Origin: Sinotaia quadrata
Taxonomy: Eukaryota > Mollusca > Gastropoda > Architaenioglossa > Viviparidae
Reading direction: 5' to 3'
NCBI GenBank assembly: GCA_028829895.1
Contig: CM054177.1
Location: forward strand, 36,300,564-36,364,563
DNA: 64,000 nt
The notes beneath the pieces are model-generated. The model was not told where the DNA came from. It searched no databases and saw only the letters and a list, made by a program, of their open reading frames with translations. Below are positions 61,282 through 64,000 of this stretch, one piece after another. Within the stretch, counting starts at the first letter, position 1; every line of letters begins with the position of its first letter. A program made the translations under genes and the position numbers.

Positions 61282-62009
61282 CTGCAACAAGACAATCTCA
61301 AAACACTTTTTAATTTGCTCATAAACTTAAAACTTTCACTTCTGTGAGCATGCTCAGACCATATGTTTAATCTTAGTGCTATAATAAACAAAATCAATAC
61401 ATGTATGAGCTCCAAGTGTTAAATGCCACGTCAATCATTATACTATTTGTTAATTATTCTTTAAACTCAAAACAAAAAAAATCAATGGATAAACAAAAAA
61501 AAAGTTATAAGGAACAAATTTATAAGATTTACTGTAAAACACTCAAGATTCTGTGGGTAAAAAAATATGCTGATTTGTTTTAAATATATTATAAATAATG
61601 CTTTGTCTCCAAGCCAAGCATTTGGTATAAATTATGCGATGTACTTATGTAACTTACAATGCTTACCTCATAACAATGCATTCAATGTGCACTCTTCACA
61701 TTAAAATCACAAATTATAAAAAAATTATAGCCTAACCATCACAATTTTCCATCAAACTCAGATATGCTGTACATTAAAGATAGAACTACTACAAAGCAGA
61801 GCTGGTGTAAGGGGTACAAGTACCAGCTAAACTCTCCCCTTACAGCTGTGATAAAGAATTTCATACAATTAAATTTTTCATTTAATGTAAAATTAATTTT
61901 GTAAAAAAAGATTGTTTTAAAAAGCATTCCTCAAAAATGTGAACTCAACTAATACTGACATACTGTTGTTGTAGAGGTAGGATTGCTCTACTGTCCGACT
62001 GATATACAT

Positions 62010-63330
62010 TTAACCCATTTGAGGCATCTTGTCATTTATATGCATAGATCTAACTATAGTCTTATGGTGCTCAGCTGTATGTGTGCAGTGTGCATGCATA
62101 CTCAGAGTTACCAATGTTAGTCATTCAAAATGAGTCAATCAGTTTGAAACAAATAAGCGTTTCTCTTAGCAGACAATCTGTAACAATTCTACCATTGGGT
62201 AGCTGTAATTGCTCATGTAATAGAAAGAGTGCATTTTTCTAGTACACCCATAGCTCGTCTTTAGCCAGCAGCCATTGTGTTTGCAGTGAAAGAATTTTGT
62301 TCATCATGGCTTTTTCTTCTAGTTGTAATGTTTTTGTAATGTTTTTGGGGACACAATTTGTACACCACAGCAGGATCAGAGTATGATACAGCTGATGATT
62401 CCTCTAATTCTTCTTCTGATGAGGAACTGTTGCCAGCCGCTAGTGAATTCATGGAAAGCAGTGGTGATGCTTTGCAAACTGGTCACACACATGAAGAGTT
62501 GGCATGGCTTTCATCTTGCGACATGTCACTACAAACGACCCTCCCTTTTACTGGAAGCACTGGAGTACAAATTCCATTTGAACAAAATGCTACAGTACTC
62601 AATGTTTTCCAAACTTTTGTACCAGAGAATTTAGTGCAAAACATTGGTGAGTATACAAACAGACATGCAATCATGTTGTAATTGCAACCAGGCAATCGCC
62701 TAGAGTCCCGTATGCAATGGCATAATACAGAAGTATGTGAAATAATTCAATTTTGGGGGCTTATTCTTTTGATGGGAATAGATAGGAAACTTTGTATTGA
62801 TCATTATTTTTCAAACAAAAAAATTTATGCTGATCCTTTATTTCAGTCATGCCAGGCCACAGATTTCAATTGTTGCTAAACTGTTTACATTTATCTGACA
62901 ATAGCATGCCTGAATCTGGTGACCATATCCAGAAAATCAGACTGATTATTGATCATTTTAAACAAGTATTGCCTGCTGAGAATATCTGTGTGGATGAGTC
63001 TTTGATGCTTTGGAAAGATTGTCTAGGTTTCAGGCAGTATAAAAAATCTAAACATTTGGAATTAAATCATATGAAATCCACAAAAGTACAACAGGTTATG
63101 TGTTTTCGATTTCATTATGTACACAGGGAAAGACACTGAATACACTTGTACTGATGGGAATCAGGATGAGAAAGTGGTTCTAACACTTTTAGAACCACTG
63201 CTAGGGAAATATTATAAGCTGTATACAGATCTCATTTGTACTAGCCCCACCCTAGCATGCACTCTATTGTCAAAGAACACATACATATGTGGAACTGTTA
63301 TAGGGAACAGAAAATACATGCTGTGACAAA
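62010..63330 (+). mobile_element. piggyBac element, left end plus truncated body
   Basis: A TTAA (62010-62013) is followed by CCCATTTGAGGCATCTTGTC, the TTAA-CCC arrangement of piggyBac left ends, 340 bp before the transposase pseudogene on the same strand. The right end and second TTAA were not found before the transposase similarity stops near 63,330. Confidence 0.7.
62358..63326 (+). pseudogene. piggyBac transposase pseudogene
   Basis: Acidic Ser-rich N-terminus (DTADDSSNSSSDEELL), then TNRHAIML, a stop (62679-62681), then RMQWHNTEVCEIIQFWGLIL, LMGIDRKL and YFSNKKIYADPLF. After a frameshift near 62,860 come HRFQLLLNCLHLSDNSMPES, ENICVDESLMLWK and FRQYKKSKHLELN. After another near 63,110 come YTGKDTEYTC, EKVVLTLLEPLLGKYYKLYT, DLICTSPTLACTLLSKNTYI and CGTVIGNRKYM. 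The first two catalytic Asp positions (VDESLM and YTD) are kept; the third and the Cys-rich C-terminus are absent. Two frameshifts, a stop and truncation mark it as dead, but it is better preserved than the copy near 47 kb. Confidence 0.92.
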
Positions 63331-64000
63331 ACGATGCAAATAAATGCAAATAATTACTTAAATATATTTTTTCTAAATATTTTTATATTAATTCTAACTT
63401 AAACCAAAATTTGCTTTTATTTTTGTCAGTAAAAATCCGTAAACAATTATAAACAAAATTGCCCATGCTCAGGTTAGGTGATTACACAATTTCTGGAATG
63501 CAAAGAATGCCAGCCACACACCTTAACATTTAACAATAATAGACTAATTGTCATTGGGCAAGCGATGCTATTGCATAACTAGGATTAAAAACCCTTGTAA
63601 GCTGACCCATATCTGTATTATAGGAAATGCCACTGACTGTGTCTAATGAAGTTATTGTTGGCTAACAAAAGACTGAAACTCCTTTTGTCTATACAAGTTC
63701 TACGACTTGAGTTTGAGGATGAAAATAACTATTGCCTGAGGGCCGACACTACCAGACGCTTCTAGTACTTTCTTGAACAAAGAGGGCTGTTAGTATAAAT
63801 AATGGGGTGCACTCTGGAATCCTGCTTTGAAATATTTCATACAAAACACATTCTAATTTCTTTCTTCTAATTCTTCTTTCCTTTTGTCTATTTTCTTCTA
63901 TGTATTACATATATAATTCAGCAAACTATTTTTTATTTATTTTCTGTCCCTATACCATTTTTTTACATGCATATATCTTCTTCAGTGTAGGTACATCATT

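Larger units (their letters stand above)
61282..64000 (-). other. nidogen intron with a piggyBac pseudogene
   Basis: AT-rich intron that runs off the window. It contains a piggyBac element relic (62.0-63.33 kb, plus strand). At 63,500-63,830 there is a GC-richer patch with a small inverted repeat (TTGTTGGCTAACAA) and the string ACTGAAACTCC, which recalls the tail of some retroposons. No upstream nidogen exon was seen. Confidence 0.65.

Overview
The window is intron-rich, AT-rich animal nuclear DNA. It holds the 3' halves of two conserved genes that converge tail to tail, with decaying transposable elements and satellite arrays filling the introns and the space between. The plus-strand gene is an ether-a-go-go (EAG/KCNH1-type) voltage-gated potassium channel. 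The minus-strand gene is nidogen, a basement-membrane glycoprotein. Introns of 1-10 kb, long CA/GT runs, and the mix of piggyBac, hAT, Harbinger-like and Ty3/gypsy elements fit an invertebrate such as a mollusc. That taxonomic placement is inference; nothing here proves a species.

Left part (1-23,855, plus strand): six eag exons (925-1320, 7151-7568, 10391-10590, 11498-11750, 16756-16952, 22767-23855) join in frame. They encode an 850-residue C-terminal portion: S1 to S6, pore, C-linker, cyclic-nucleotide-binding homology domain, calmodulin-region-like motifs and a C-terminal coiled coil, then a stop codon. The N-terminal PAS region lies before the window. The introns hold minisatellites, CA/GT microsatellites, a possible pogo-like transposon end, and a truncated LTR retrotransposon (LTR, primer-binding site and broken gag, about 18.6-20.4 kb).

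Middle (23,856-33,148): 9.3 kb of intergenic DNA plus both 3' UTRs. It contains a 43-44 bp minisatellite, a 72 bp minisatellite and no recognisable gene.

Right part (33,149-64,000, minus strand): five nidogen exons (61281-61110, 53242-53085, 44832-44709, 43632-43517, 33276-33149) with perfectly compatible phases. They encode most of the YWTD beta-propeller and a C-terminal EGF module, as in nidogen-1. The introns hold a 2.46 kb non-autonomous PIF/Harbinger-like element with a CAG target duplication inside an older Q/T-rich coding remnant, a hAT transposase fragment, two piggyBac pseudogenes, a Ty3/gypsy pseudo-element with a tRNA-Leu-type primer-binding site, and a fold-back element whose stem begins a few bases from a nidogen splice donor.

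The most unusual observation is in the piggyBac fragment near 47 kb. A 33 bp piece of its transposase coding sequence has been amplified into exactly eight in-frame copies, so the transposase turned into a protein-coding-type minisatellite. Other points worth checking are a Ser-to-Gly change next to the eag selectivity filter with a Gly-to-Ser change in S6, and the hairpin at the nidogen splice donor. I saw no CRISPR, tRNA or rRNA genes and no evident novel multi-gene system.
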